Source: Spirosoma fluviale (GTDB lineage Bacteria > Bacteroidota > Bacteroidia > Cytophagales > Spirosomataceae). From it: DNA of 6,570 bases. The notes beneath the pieces are model-generated. The model saw nothing but the letters and a program-made list of their open reading frames with translations, searched no databases and was not told the origin of the DNA. The DNA is taken from contig CAMDSI010000123.1 of NCBI GenBank assembly GCA_945906915.1, positions 1 to 6,570 on the forward strand, given 5' to 3'. The first letter of the stretch is position 1, and every line of letters starts with the position of its first letter. Below are positions 6,352 to 6,570 of the stretch, one piece after another. Position numbers and translations under genes: made by a program.

Positions 6352-6567
6352 ATGAAAAAGTACATCTTAGTTTTGACCCTAGTAATGGGAATGTTTGGGG
6401 CCTTTGCGTCCACAAGTCAGTTAACTCAAAAGGCAGATCAAAAGGCTGCCAAAGAGAGTAAAAAAGAAGAATATGCTTGTCCAATGAAGTGCGAAGGCAA
6501 AAAGACCTATGCTAAAAAAGGGAAGTGTCCTGCTTGCACCATGGATCTTAAATTAGTTAAAAAATAA
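6352..6567 (+). CDS. Small exported HMBD-like heavy-metal-binding protein
   Basis: A 71-residue protein with a signal peptide at about 1-19 (MKKYILVLTLVMGMFGAFA), a short Lys/Ala-rich linker, and a compact metal-binding module at 41-66. The module reads YACPMKC, a lysine-rich turn, then KCPACTMDL, with Cys43, Cys47, Cys59 and Cys62. This matches the heavy-metal-binding domain found at the N-terminus of copper P-type ATPases and in CusB-type efflux adaptors (usual form YxCPMHP...GxCPxCGMxL). Here the His after CPM is replaced by Lys and the Gly of CGM by Thr, while an extra Cys (47) is present. Likely a periplasmic metal chaperone or buffer for the receptor encoded 1 nt upstream; metal identity is inferred. 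ATG at 6352 is chosen because it gives a clean signal peptide, whereas the longer reading frame from 6265 lies inside the receptor gene. The gene is complete, with its stop 3 nt from the window edge. Confidence 0.85.
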   Translation: MKKYILVLTLVMGMFGAFASTSQLTQKADQKAAKESKKEEYACPMKCEGKKTYAKKGKCPACTMDLKLVKK

Positions 6568-6570
6568 TCC

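Noticed and set aside
1..6570. Search for tRNA or rRNA genes, CRISPR repeats, IS ends and riboswitches
   Set aside because: By eye I found no cloverleaf, no regularly spaced direct repeats, no transposase and no recognisable riboswitch core. A covariance-model scan would be needed for a firm negative.

Overview
The window looks like chromosomal DNA from a member of the Bacteroidota, probably the Cytophagales. Three things point there. A secreted subtilase ends in a type IX secretion (T9SS) C-terminal sorting domain. A SusC-independent TonB-dependent receptor is preceded by a small protein of the HYC_CC_PP type, which as far as I know is confined to this phylum. Two candidate promoters match the Bacteroidota -7 element TAnnTTTG, and no clear Shine-Dalgarno sequence precedes the starts. 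The base composition is moderately AT-rich and looks even by eye. I cannot name the genus.

Layout. (1) 67-996, plus strand: a complete ROK-family sugar kinase most like E. coli fructokinase Mak. (2) 997-1163: a short convergent spacer filled by two long imperfect inverted repeats, each reaching into the end of the adjacent gene, probably back-to-back terminators. (3) 3871-1164, minus strand: a two-gene operon with a T9SS-exported S8 protease first and an HGSNAT/NagX-like multi-pass membrane acetyltransferase second. The stop and start overlap as ATGA. (4) 3872-3906: a 35-bp divergent intergenic region with an imperfectly symmetric pair of promoter-like elements. (5) 3907-6567, plus strand: a three-gene operon of a small HYC_CC_PP-like exported protein, a 666-residue TonB-dependent receptor with a Cys-Cys pair in its plug, and a 71-residue exported protein with a heavy-metal-binding-domain (HMBD-like) four-cysteine motif. 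The last two genes are 1 nt apart.

How the genes may work together. The plus-strand operon is the most coherent system: all three products are predicted to be exported to the periplasm or outer membrane, and all carry cysteines suited to soft metals. This fits outer-membrane uptake and periplasmic handling of a thiophilic metal such as copper, but that is inference and no substrate is shown. The operon may continue past the right edge, since the last stop is 3 nt from it. The kinase and the acetyltransferase could both act on (amino) sugars, but they are convergent and separately terminated, so a shared pathway is only a possibility. Every gene appears intact. I saw no RNA gene, CRISPR array, insertion sequence or other mobile element, and no gene-free stretch exceeds 300 bases.
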